Part shown: positions 7,092-13,654 of the stretch, in pieces
Position numbering within the stretch: position 1 is the stretch's first letter
How the letters are laid out: the number at the start of each line of letters is the position of its first letter
Source of the DNA: a virus
DNA: 33,610 bases
Direction: 5' to 3' (one strand)
IMG/VR virus record: IMGVR_UViG_3300035698_017170
Coordinates: 1 to 33,610 of that record
Translations under genes and position numbers: made by a program
The notes under the pieces: model-generated
Databases searched by the model: none
What the model was told of the DNA's origin: nothing
What the model saw: the letters and a program-made list of their open reading frames with translations, nothing else

Positions 7092-7214
7092 ATGAACTAT
7101 ACACAAGAAATATTATCATTAATTGGAGTTATTTTTTCAATAATGTTTGTTTTACAAGTTTTAGAAGCATTAACTAATAAAGCAACATCTAAGTTTAAAA
7201 GGAAAAGCAGATAA
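7092..7214 (+). CDS. Small membrane protein (40 aa)
   Basis: ATG behind AAGGAAA. One membrane span at residues 7-25 (ILSLIGVIFSIMFVLQVL), then a basic tail (KFKRKSR) that should stay in the cytoplasm. Its stop overlaps the next start as TAATG. Function unknown. Confidence 0.55.
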   Translation: MNYTQEILSLIGVIFSIMFVLQVLEALTNKATSKFKRKSR

Positions 7215-7333
7215 TGGATGATTTTTTTTTATTATTAGTATTTACAGGAGGGTTAATGTTGGCATTTATATTTATGGAATTAGCATATAACTTTTGTAGT
7301 TATATATGGTCTTTAAAGAAAAGAAGAGGTTAA
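7214..7333 (+). CDS. Small membrane protein (39 aa)
   Basis: Starts MDDFFLLLVFTGG; one long hydrophobic span to about residue 28 and a basic end (SLKKRRG). Coupled to the previous gene by TAATG. No ribosome site of its own is needed. Function unknown. Confidence 0.5.
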   Translation: MDDFFLLLVFTGGLMLAFIFMELAYNFCSYIWSLKKRRG

Positions 7334-7334
7334 G

Positions 7335-7400
7335 ATGGAGTGCTTGTTATGCTTAGGATCGCTTATCTTAACTTATATTTTAATCATGATTATCAAATAA
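7335..7400 (+). CDS. Tiny membrane peptide (21 aa)
   Basis: MECLLCLGSLILTYILIMIIK: a single hydrophobic span with two Cys near the start. ATG one base after the previous stop. Very short, so less certain than its neighbours. Confidence 0.35.
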   Translation: MECLLCLGSLILTYILIMIIK

Positions 7401-7410
7401 GGAGAGATAT

Positions 7411-7488
7411 ATGGATTCACACATGTTTTTATATTTACCAGTAGTATTAATTGGACTAAGTTTTATAATGATGAAAGGAGGATACTAA
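7411..7488 (+). CDS. Tiny membrane peptide (25 aa)
   Basis: Preceded by GGAGAGA at good spacing. One hydrophobic span (FLYLPVVLIGLSFIMM). The stop overlaps the next start as TAATG, supporting translation. Confidence 0.42.
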   Translation: MDSHMFLYLPVVLIGLSFIMMKGGY

Positions 7489-7640
7489 TGTATGAAGATG
7501 ACTTACTAAGATTAGAGATTATAGAAATAAATAAATCAATTTCTATACTAAGAAGTATTGAAGAAAAAAAGTTAGAAGTTTTATCAAAACATATTATTAA
7601 TGGAGAGAGAAATGACACGGACTGTAAAAGAAGCATCTGA
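7488..7640 (+). CDS. Small helical protein (50 aa)
   Basis: ATG behind AGGAGG (in the end of the previous peptide). Heptad-like Leu/Ile pattern over residues 6-37 suggests a short coiled coil. Its last 29 bases overlap the SSB-like gene in another frame. Function unknown. Confidence 0.5.
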   Translation: MYEDDLLRLEIIEINKSISILRSIEEKKLEVLSKHIINGERNDTDCKRSI

Positions 7641-8031
7641 AGCTAATGAAGTAGTAAACTTTAAAGTATTATATTTCCAAGATATGGTTCTTGGAAATAA
7701 AGGAACTCCAGCATTTAAAGTTGGTATGAAGTGCACTGATCTATCAGGAAATAAACTAGATGGGTGGCTAAGTACTAGAGTTTGGGGTAGCCAAAGGAGC
7801 GAATATTTCACACAGAAATTCTTAGATGCTCTTAGCGTAGAAACAAGAATATTATTTGATGGTGAAATATGGACCTATGATGAATTGCAGTTAAAATTCT
7901 CAGAAGGAAAATGCAAGATAAGAATAAATGCTGCTGGCTATCCAGAAATACAAGAATGGTTTAAATCAGATAGATTTGCTGAAGAAGATAGTAAAGAAGA
8001 TACTGAATTTGATGATGACATACCTTTCTAA
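7612..8031 (+). CDS. SSB-like single-stranded DNA-binding protein
   Basis: 139 aa from the ATG at 7612, which follows GGAGAG at proper distance; an in-frame ATG at 7600 overlaps that site and is less likely. The body reads as a beta-rich OB-like domain (VVNFKVLYFQDM, AFKVGMKCTDL, KCKIRINAAGYPEI). The C-terminus is an acidic tail ending exactly in DDDIPF, the tip by which bacterial SSB recruits partners. The body has weak similarity to typical SSB, so the family is inferred from the tail, size and the ERF neighbour. Likely coats ssDNA during replication and annealing. Confidence 0.75.
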   Translation: MTRTVKEASEANEVVNFKVLYFQDMVLGNKGTPAFKVGMKCTDLSGNKLDGWLSTRVWGSQRSEYFTQKFLDALSVETRILFDGEIWTYDELQLKFSEGKCKIRINAAGYPEIQEWFKSDRFAEEDSKEDTEFDDDIPF

Positions 8032-8043
8032 GGAATAGATATT

Positions 8044-8196
8044 ATGAAGACTGTTAACTGTGTATTAGCTATGTTAGGACTAGATGCAAACTATATGGAT
8101 GAAAACTGTAATAAGGAGAAAGTCAATGAAGATATAAAAAATAAAGATGATGAAAAATTAACCAATAATGAAACAACAAATAGAGGAATAAAATGA
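8044..8196 (+). CDS. Small hydrophilic protein (50 aa)
   Basis: MKTVNCVLAMLGLDANYMDENC start, then a lysine/aspartate/asparagine-rich, probably disordered tail. The stop overlaps the start of the alpha-CTD-like gene as ATGA, so it may act as a translational lead-in. Function unknown. Confidence 0.5.
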   Translation: MKTVNCVLAMLGLDANYMDENCNKEKVNEDIKNKDDEKLTNNETTNRGIK

Positions 8197-8477
8197 TGAG
8201 ATGCGTAATAGAATTAACTAAAAAACAAATTGCTAAAATAATGGGCCAAGCTGGTAGTGACAAAGTTATAGATGTAAGCATAGAAGATATGAAGTTCTAT
8301 CTATCTTCTAAGGCTCAAGGTCGTACAATATCTGCACTAAAAGATCTTGGAATTAATAATGCTAAGCAACTATGCAAGTTTACCAAAGTAGAGTTATTAT
8401 CTGCTAATAGAATAGGGCCTAGAACAGTTAGAGCTATAGAATTAGCCCTAGAAAAAATAAATATGGAAATAAAATAG
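8193..8477 (+). CDS. RNA polymerase alpha-CTD-like (helix-hairpin-helix) protein
   Basis: 94 aa. Residues 35-92 align by eye with the C-terminal domain of RNA polymerase alpha: an R-x-x-x-x-L helix (GRTISALKDLGI), NNAKQLCKFTKVELLSANRIGPRTVRAIELALEKI, matching alpha-CTD's 'L...I..IGDLVQRTEVELL...NLG.KSL.EIK..L'. In alpha-CTD this region binds UP-element DNA (Arg265 helix) and activators. The first 30 residues are unrelated and partly hydrophobic. A phage copy without the alpha N-terminal domain could compete at promoters or serve as an adaptor (inference). A generic helix-hairpin-helix DNA-binding protein is the alternative. Confidence 0.7.
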   Translation: MMRCVIELTKKQIAKIMGQAGSDKVIDVSIEDMKFYLSSKAQGRTISALKDLGINNAKQLCKFTKVELLSANRIGPRTVRAIELALEKINMEIK

Positions 8478-8486
8478 GAGCAATGG

Positions 8487-8696
8487 ATGCTTACATTAAC
8501 TAGAAAACATGATGAAGAACTAGTTATATATGACACAATTAGCCATAATAAAATACGGCTTAGAGTTCATAATATAAACTCAGGATCTGCAAAGATTAGT
8601 ATAGATGCTCCGCAGTCAGTTATTATAGATCGCAAAGAAGTATATGATACTAAGAGCCTAGATAATTATCCTGAGTCAGTTAGATATGCGCAGTAG
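8487..8696 (+). CDS. csrA-like: CsrA-family RNA-binding translational regulator
   Basis: 69 aa, slightly longer than host CsrA (about 61). Starts MLTLTRKHDEELVI, matching the CsrA opening MLILTRRVGETLMI; the middle KIRLRVHNINSGSAKISIDAP matches the beta strands VTVLGVKGNQVRIGVNAP; VIIDRKEVYD matches VAVHREEIY, including the RNA-contacting Arg. Both RNA-binding faces (LTR near residue 4-6 and xRxE near 50) are present. The last 14 residues are an extra tail. ATG at 8487 behind AGGAGCA. Known role: binds GGA motifs in mRNA leaders to block or change translation; here likely phage takeover of host mRNAs or phage gene timing. Confidence 0.85.
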   Translation: MLTLTRKHDEELVIYDTISHNKIRLRVHNINSGSAKISIDAPQSVIIDRKEVYDTKSLDNYPESVRYAQ

Positions 8697-8733
8697 AAAT
8701 TTTATGTTCTATATGGAACATAAGGAGAAATAA

Positions 8734-8892
8734 ATGTTATCTCATAGTAAAGAAATGAAGAAGATGAAAATAGGAAAGTATACTCTTGTGCAGCACCATA
8801 GCTCTTCATATGAAGAAAAAGTATGGGCATTACCTGGGGGCGGAACATGCACAGATGAAGAACTAAAAATAATTAGATCTAAACTTGTATAA
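8734..8892 (+). CDS. Hypothetical protein (52 aa), last gene of the rightward arm
   Basis: ATG behind AAGGAGA. Basic N-terminus (KEMKKMKIGKY), then EKVWALPGGGTCTDEELKII. The WALPGGG string recalls Nudix proteins, but the GxxxxxExxxxxxxREUxEE box is absent, so it is not a Nudix enzyme. Function unknown. Confidence 0.6.
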   Translation: MLSHSKEMKKMKIGKYTLVQHHSSSYEEKVWALPGGGTCTDEELKIIRSKLV

Positions 8893-8895
8893 TGG

Positions 8896-8920
8896 ATGGG
8901 GACTAGGTATTTGTCCCCAT
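8896..8920. terminator. Hairpin terminator between convergent arms
   Basis: ATGGGGAC / GTCCCCAT, an 8-bp perfect stem with a 9-nt loop, between the end of the rightward arm and the end of the minus-strand late genes. The following T tract is weak on both strands. Likely stops one or both convergent transcripts. Confidence 0.6.
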
Positions 8921-8926
8921 TATAAT

Positions 8927-9271
8927 TTAGAATACTCCTAACTCACTAACTTTATCTTTTTTTTTGGTAGAATTTGTACTAAAAATTATACTAATAATTA
9001 CACTATTTCCGACATTATATAAGTATATATACTCTGATTTAGAAACATCTATATTACAAGAAGTCATTTTTTCTAGTAACCTTGTAGTACATGAAGAAAA
9101 AGATCTAGGAATGTTACTAATAGGACTCACTAAATCAACTAATATTTCTCCATCATTAAATACTAGTAAGCAACTATCACATCCACTAGGAACTTTTATG
9201 CTTGTTTCTTTTCCCGCATCTAATTCACCACTAAACATATCATCACTAAATGTACAAAATTCATTATTCAT
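8927..9271 (-). CDS. Small virion-like protein, paralogue of its neighbour (114 aa)
   Basis: ATG at 9271 behind AGAGG, chosen over an upstream non-ATG extension to 9304 that would overlap the neighbour. It is a paralogue of 9286-9702: both share a PxGCxxC, GxxxVDxVxxI, IPxSFxxxTTRLL and a final I-x-I-I-F. Beta-rich pattern. Probably a structural or decoration protein, being last in the late operon; exact role unknown. Confidence 0.7.
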   Translation of the reverse strand: MNNEFCTFSDDMFSGELDAGKETSIKVPSGCDSCLLVFNDGEILVDLVSPISNIPRSFSSCTTRLLEKMTSCNIDVSKSEYIYLYNVGNSVIISIIFSTNSTKKKDKVSELGVF

Positions 9272-9285
9272 ATCTATATCCTCTT

Positions 9286-9702
9286 TTAGCAAACATCCCC
9301 ACATGGAATAGCTGGTGTACCTGCGTCTTGTAGTTGATTTAAAGTTCTACCAAATATAATAGTTACTTCAGTAGCAGCAGTACCATGATTATAAATATTG
9401 AAATTAGTAGATCCAATCTTAAGATAGAAGTAATTGTCACCTTGAAGATCTATTAATCTGATAGTGGTCTTAGCAAAAGATGTTGGTATAGCTGTTATAG
9501 CTGCTACAGGATCTATAAATACTTGACCAAAATTGGATATAACTTTGCAAAAGTTACAACCAACTGGTATAGGAATAGCATATGCAGTTGTAGGAGCCAT
9601 TATACTAGTGTAAGTTTCATCAGCAAAAAAATGCCATCCTGGGATATTTTTATTATTGATATCTTTAATATTCTTAATATAATTCTGTGGTCTAGTTGTC
9701 AT
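9286..9702 (-). CDS. Small virion-like protein, paralogue of its neighbour (138 aa)
   Basis: ATG at 9702 behind AAAGGAAAG. About 30 extra N-terminal residues relative to the downstream paralogue, including GWHFFADETYTSIMAP. The shared core runs VGCNFCKVISNFGQVFIDP to EVTIIFG. The GCxxC pair could bind metal or form a disulfide. No recognised family. Placed right after the lysis genes. Confidence 0.72.
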   Translation of the reverse strand: MTTRPQNYIKNIKDINNKNIPGWHFFADETYTSIMAPTTAYAIPIPVGCNFCKVISNFGQVFIDPVAAITAIPTSFAKTTIRLIDLQGDNYFYLKIGSTNFNIYNHGTAATEVTIIFGRTLNQLQDAGTPAIPCGDVC

Positions 9703-9703
9703 A

Positions 9704-10006
9704 TTACTTTCCTTTGTTATAATTATTTAAATCTCTAATAGCCTGCATCTCAGCATTATTATTTCTATGTCCTATGACACAGTTTACCACATCTACTCTT
9801 GATAATTTTAGCTCATCTTGACATGCATTTAAAGTAATAGGTAAAGGCTCATAGTAGTGCCCTCTAAGCTTAGAATAGGTAGAATTATCTGATAGGTATG
9901 ATGGGATAGCTGGGAGACTAATTACTTTTGGTTTCAAACTGCAGCATCCACTGAGGGTTGCTATTGCCAGATAAGTGACCAGTGTTGTGTATTTGGTATA
10001 AGGCAT
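9704..10006 (-). CDS. Rz1-like outer-membrane spanin lipoprotein
   Basis: 100 aa. Basic-poor N-region, hydrophobic core VTYLAIATLSG and lipobox LSGC, so lipidated at Cys 21. A Pro-containing middle (SLPAIPSYL, EPLPIT) as in Rz1. It starts inside the inner-membrane spanin gene (89-bp overlap in another frame), the classic Rz/Rz1 arrangement. It fuses inner and outer membranes in the last lysis step and implies a Gram-negative host. Confidence 0.82.
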   Translation of the reverse strand: MPYTKYTTLVTYLAIATLSGCCSLKPKVISLPAIPSYLSDNSTYSKLRGHYYEPLPITLNACQDELKLSRVDVVNCVIGHRNNNAEMQAIRDLNNYNKGK

Positions 10007-10220
10007 CGTGCTGTATTTCCAAATTCTTGTATAACTGATCTTCAGAATGTAATGTTACTTGATCAGTAACTAATCTTCTATGCTCTAAAAGATTAATCTG
10101 TTGAGAAGAAATCTTAAGTGCAGCCTTCATATTGAAATAGTCAGTTACTAAATACGTAAAAGAACTAAAGGCAATAGCACCTAATATACCATATATTATG
10201 TAACTTTTTAATCCAAACAT
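9918..10220 (-). CDS. Rz-like inner-membrane spanin
   Basis: 100 aa, with a single N-terminal membrane anchor at residues 6-27 (SYIIYGILGAIAFSSFTYLV) and a periplasmic helical part (KISSQQINLLEHRRLVTDQV...). It overlaps the Rz1-like gene and follows the endolysin. No clear Shine-Dalgarno is visible. Forms the two-component spanin with the downstream lipoprotein. Confidence 0.8.
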   Translation of the reverse strand: MFGLKSYIIYGILGAIAFSSFTYLVTDYFNMKAALKISSQQINLLEHRRLVTDQVTLHSEDQLYKNLEIQHDALYQIHNTGHLSGNSNPQWMLQFETKSN

Positions 10221-10246
10221 AATAATAAGCCATAGTTAGTGATCAA

Positions 10247-10819
10247 TTAATAAGCAAAGTGGAAGATGCGATTACGTAATCCTTTCTTAGCCCATGCCCA
10301 AACTGGCTTTATTTCAGAATCATTTTTGTAAATTAGATGTAAATAGTATGGATAGCCAGTGGACAGAAGTGGGCATTTATTGGCTTGGAGAAGCGTCTGA
10401 GAACCAATGATGCCATCCATACTAAGATTAGTATCGCATAAATCATTGATCATTTCCTGCAAAACCTTATTAGGACGAGTAGGACCCATGTTAACCTGCG
10501 CAAGAAATAGCTGAATTGATAACTTCTTTGATCTTATTTTGTTCGCTTTGTATTTTTCCCACCAATATTTTTTGTATAATTCTTTAGCTCTAGCTTTAGT
10601 TAGATTGGATATAGTATCGATAGTAGCTAATGGTGAAACTGTGCTCTGGTAACTCTTTAGAGTCCATCCATATTTTGTAGGACCACCTGGATCATTTGCA
10701 TTATTATGATAAGAGGTACCCTCATATTTTAATAGGACTTCAAATGCAGAGTCATAGTTGCTTGCATGTGCAAAATTAAGACTAAAAACTAAGACTAGTG
10801 GAGTTACTATATTCATCAT
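10247..10819 (-). CDS. Secreted endolysin, GH108 N-acetylmuramidase with peptidoglycan-binding domain
   Basis: About 190 aa from the ATG at 10819; ATGs at 10825 and 10816 are equally possible, and a TTG at 10852 would extend it. Starts with a hydrophobic signal (IVTPLVLVFSLNF) and a cleavage site AHA-S. Then the GH108 motif KYEGTSYH...NDPGGPTKYGWT, with Glu as the catalytic residue, and a C-terminal PG_binding_3-like domain (NLSMDGIIGSQTLLQAN). The signal lacks a basic N-region with the ATG starts. Export by Sec would let it act without a large-hole holin. The gene overlaps the end of the large terminase gene. Confidence 0.88.
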   Translation of the reverse strand: MMNIVTPLVLVFSLNFAHASNYDSAFEVLLKYEGTSYHNNANDPGGPTKYGWTLKSYQSTVSPLATIDTISNLTKARAKELYKKYWWEKYKANKIRSKKLSIQLFLAQVNMGPTRPNKVLQEMINDLCDTNLSMDGIIGSQTLLQANKCPLLSTGYPYYLHLIYKNDSEIKPVWAWAKKGLRNRIFHFAY

Positions 10820-12158
10820 AATCATCCATAATTGATCTTGATAAGTTCTCAATTGCTATCGGTGGTCTATATTCAGCCACAAACTGACCTAATCCCATAA
10901 AAGAATCAGCACAATGTGATGACCAATCGTGAACCGGCTTGTCTTCATATCTTCCCATTTTAGAATTATAAGCTTTATGATAAGATCTTAAGCAGTCAAT
11001 ACCTCTCTGGCATTCTGATTTATTAAATATAATTTTAGGTAACATACCTCTGGCATGTTCAATAGCATCTTGCTTTCTACCAATACGCGGCTGGACTTTG
11101 AAATCAACACCCATCTCTTTGCCAATGTCTACGACTGATTTAGCACTACCCTGCTGCCTATAAGCTCCGTCATGAGGAAGATAGTGGTCAGCATAAGTAA
11201 TCTTATGCTTGCCTCTAAAGTCTTTTATAACGTTTATATAGTGGTTTAAACCTTCATCTGAATTTTCATAGTAACTGATACATTTAATATCATCCATTTT
11301 ACCAATGTCTGGACAGAACTGAACGAACCAAATTGATGTTGAATCGCTTACACCTAGATCCCAAAATGTATATACAGGTATGCGAGGATCAATTAAGAAC
11401 TCTCTAATTCTATTTTGATCTAGAGCATCTCTCATATACTCACCAAAATAGGCACCTTTTTGGGATGCATCAAATGAACAGTATAATTCTTGATCTATAT
11501 AATCTGCTGACCATCCAGATTCTTGTAATTGTTCTATTTCTTTTGGAGAGTAAAGAGCATCACCATGCTCATCTTTAGTATCATCAATTGTAAGGTGCTG
11601 TACAAACCATGAATCTAGATTTTTTACATTTTCATATAAGTCAAAGAAGTGATTATGTCCTCTAGGTGTTCCGATAAATACTTCCCATCCTTTATTTCTA
11701 GCTAATACTGGAAGCATAGTTTCACGAACTTGAGGATCTTGTTCAGCAAACTCATCATATAAAATGCCAAGAGGGTTACCGCCACGTAGTTTTTCAAAAC
11801 TATTCATAGTGGTTCCTAGTAATCTAAAGATACTGCCATTTCTAAAGGTAATACTTAGCTCACTATTATTGACCTTTGCTATCATGCTAGGAGGAAAATG
11901 ATCAACAAACCTTTTGCTGTCATCCCCTCTACCTTCCCATAGAACTCTTTTGGCTTGGCTACGAGATGGGAAAAGATAATAATAATCTCCTACTCTTTGA
12001 TGAGCAGCAGCAATAATAATATTTACTGCTAACTTAGTTTTGCCAGCCCTACGATGCCAAACTAATAATAAATGACGCATTCCATCTTTAAAGAAAGCAT
12101 CCCATGGCTCTAATTGATACTCCCTCCATGTAAATTTATGAGGTAGTGTTATTATCAT
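10782..12158 (-). CDS. terL: Terminase large subunit
   Basis: 458 aa. ATPase domain: Walker A HRRAGKTK (35-42), Walker B GILYDE (131-136) and coupling motif GTPRG (163-167). Nuclease domain: FWDLGVSDS with the first catalytic Asp (268) and a C-terminal HDWSSHCADSF with the last. Translocates DNA into the procapsid at the portal and cuts it. The start overlaps the tail-fibre stop as ATGA. The small subunit lies far away at 30715-31269. Confidence 0.95.
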   Translation of the reverse strand: MIITLPHKFTWREYQLEPWDAFFKDGMRHLLLVWHRRAGKTKLAVNIIIAAAHQRVGDYYYLFPSRSQAKRVLWEGRGDDSKRFVDHFPPSMIAKVNNSELSITFRNGSIFRLLGTTMNSFEKLRGGNPLGILYDEFAEQDPQVRETMLPVLARNKGWEVFIGTPRGHNHFFDLYENVKNLDSWFVQHLTIDDTKDEHGDALYSPKEIEQLQESGWSADYIDQELYCSFDASQKGAYFGEYMRDALDQNRIREFLIDPRIPVYTFWDLGVSDSTSIWFVQFCPDIGKMDDIKCISYYENSDEGLNHYINVIKDFRGKHKITYADHYLPHDGAYRQQGSAKSVVDIGKEMGVDFKVQPRIGRKQDAIEHARGMLPKIIFNKSECQRGIDCLRSYHKAYNSKMGRYEDKPVHDWSSHCADSFMGLGQFVAEYRPPIAIENLSRSIMDDYDEYSNSTSLSF

Positions 12159-13648
12159 AGTTTAATTATCCAGTTACAATATGAAGTAGGCTGTCTAATA
12201 GGAGTAGCAATGCTTCCACCAGCTTCCCCAGTTGGGGCATAACTACCAGTAGCACCAGTATCTTCTTGAACAGTTCCCGGCTTTATACCAACATCAAAAT
12301 AATTATGAGTATGATGAGGCATTTCTGGAACTGATACTAAGTGCTCATCCTCACCAAACCACTCACCCATTGATTTAGCTGCTAAAGTTCTAGTAATAGT
12401 ATGTACTCCACTACCATTAGAACTAAAAGTTAATGCTGTTGGTGCCACTTGAGATGCCTCTAGTGTAGTAGCTGCTAGTTTTATTGATGTAGCATTTACC
12501 GATATTATATAATAATTAGTACTTGGACTTAATCCCGTAGGAAGACTACCAGTTGAACTTAATGTAATAACTGAACCTGTAGGAAATGAACTACTCATAT
12601 CTATTGGATCTGCTACCAATATAAGAGATGTATCACCAGAAAAGTTGGTAGTAAATACTGATGATACAATCATTGCAGCTCTATTAGCTAATACTTTATT
12701 TTGATTTTGGGGAAGAGATAGTCTTCTATTAGCATTCCAATCAGATAATGCATTAGCTCCCCTAGCAACTAGAGTTCCAGCAGAATCAAATACTGGTATC
12801 CATACAGGATCAGCATTAGAAGAATTCCACAAAATAGTAAATAATGCCTCAGCCGTTGCATTAGCTAGGCTAGTTGCATTAGAACTAGCATTTCCAATAG
12901 TTCCACCATCCATATATAGCCAACCACTAGGAACATTAGCTTGCAAATCATAAAATGGTAGACTCATTGCTGTAGTAAATGCACTATTAGATATAGTCCC
13001 ATTAAGAGTATCTAATGATGATCCTACAGTCTCGCTAGATAAAGTATATGGATTATAATATCCAAGAGCTCTAGACCCATCTGTTCCACTATTAGCATTA
13101 GCTAAAATACTCTGAAGAGTGGACCAGTTAGGATCTTCAGTTAGTATCGTATTAATTAGATCTCCAGCAGGATTAGTAGACCAAACGGGAATACCAGAAC
13201 CCGTTTTCGCCGGAAGCTTAGCTATCGAATTAATGCTAGACCCGTCACTAGTGTCTACGTAATCTGGATACTGGAGACCCAACTTGGTTAGTTTAGTATC
13301 TATTTGCTGAATAAATAATACTAATCTATCAAACTCTGTATTTACATTTATAGCACTAAAACTTCCTTGTATTTGGAAGTCAGTTGATCTATTTATAGGA
13401 GCATTTCTTAATGCAACATAAATATCATCAGCTGTAGCTACATCATTAAACTGTATATATCTATTAGGTGGAGTAGGATCAATGCCAGCACCAACTACTA
13501 AATATTCAGATGTATTTAATTTAATCTCATTTTTATATACAGTAACATCAGAAGAATTTTCAAATGCAAAATTCAAATTTAATATGTTAACTCCAGCCCC
13601 AATTTTAGTTGCAGGTGTTATGGAATCAGTTAATTCAATTGTCATCAT
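12155..13648 (-). CDS. Tail fibre with T7 gp17-like N-terminus and tail-collar-like C-terminus
   Basis: 497 aa. Residues 1-115 match the T7 tail-fibre attachment domain by layout: FAFENSSDVTVYKN, YIQFNDVATADDIYVALRN, INRSTDFQIQGSFSAINVNTEFDRLVLFIQQID. The central part is Ser/Asn/Thr-rich. The C-terminal third has PSGWLYMDGG, RRLSLPQNQNK and PEMPHHTHNY, the hallmark strings of phage tail-collar domains. Likely the host receptor-binding protein. Behind GGGGAAC; TTG-free ATG pair at 13648/13645. Confidence 0.85.
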   Translation of the reverse strand: MMTIELTDSITPATKIGAGVNILNLNFAFENSSDVTVYKNEIKLNTSEYLVVGAGIDPTPPNRYIQFNDVATADDIYVALRNAPINRSTDFQIQGSFSAINVNTEFDRLVLFIQQIDTKLTKLGLQYPDYVDTSDGSSINSIAKLPAKTGSGIPVWSTNPAGDLINTILTEDPNWSTLQSILANANSGTDGSRALGYYNPYTLSSETVGSSLDTLNGTISNSAFTTAMSLPFYDLQANVPSGWLYMDGGTIGNASSNATSLANATAEALFTILWNSSNADPVWIPVFDSAGTLVARGANALSDWNANRRLSLPQNQNKVLANRAAMIVSSVFTTNFSGDTSLILVADPIDMSSSFPTGSVITLSSTGSLPTGLSPSTNYYIISVNATSIKLAATTLEASQVAPTALTFSSNGSGVHTITRTLAAKSMGEWFGEDEHLVSVPEMPHHTHNYFDVGIKPGTVQEDTGATGSYAPTGEAGGSIATPIRQPTSYCNWIIKL

Positions 13649-13654
13649 GTTCCC

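Noticed and set aside
8734-8892. Nudix hydrolase based on WALPGGG
   Set aside because: Only 52 residues and no Nudix box Glu pattern follows.
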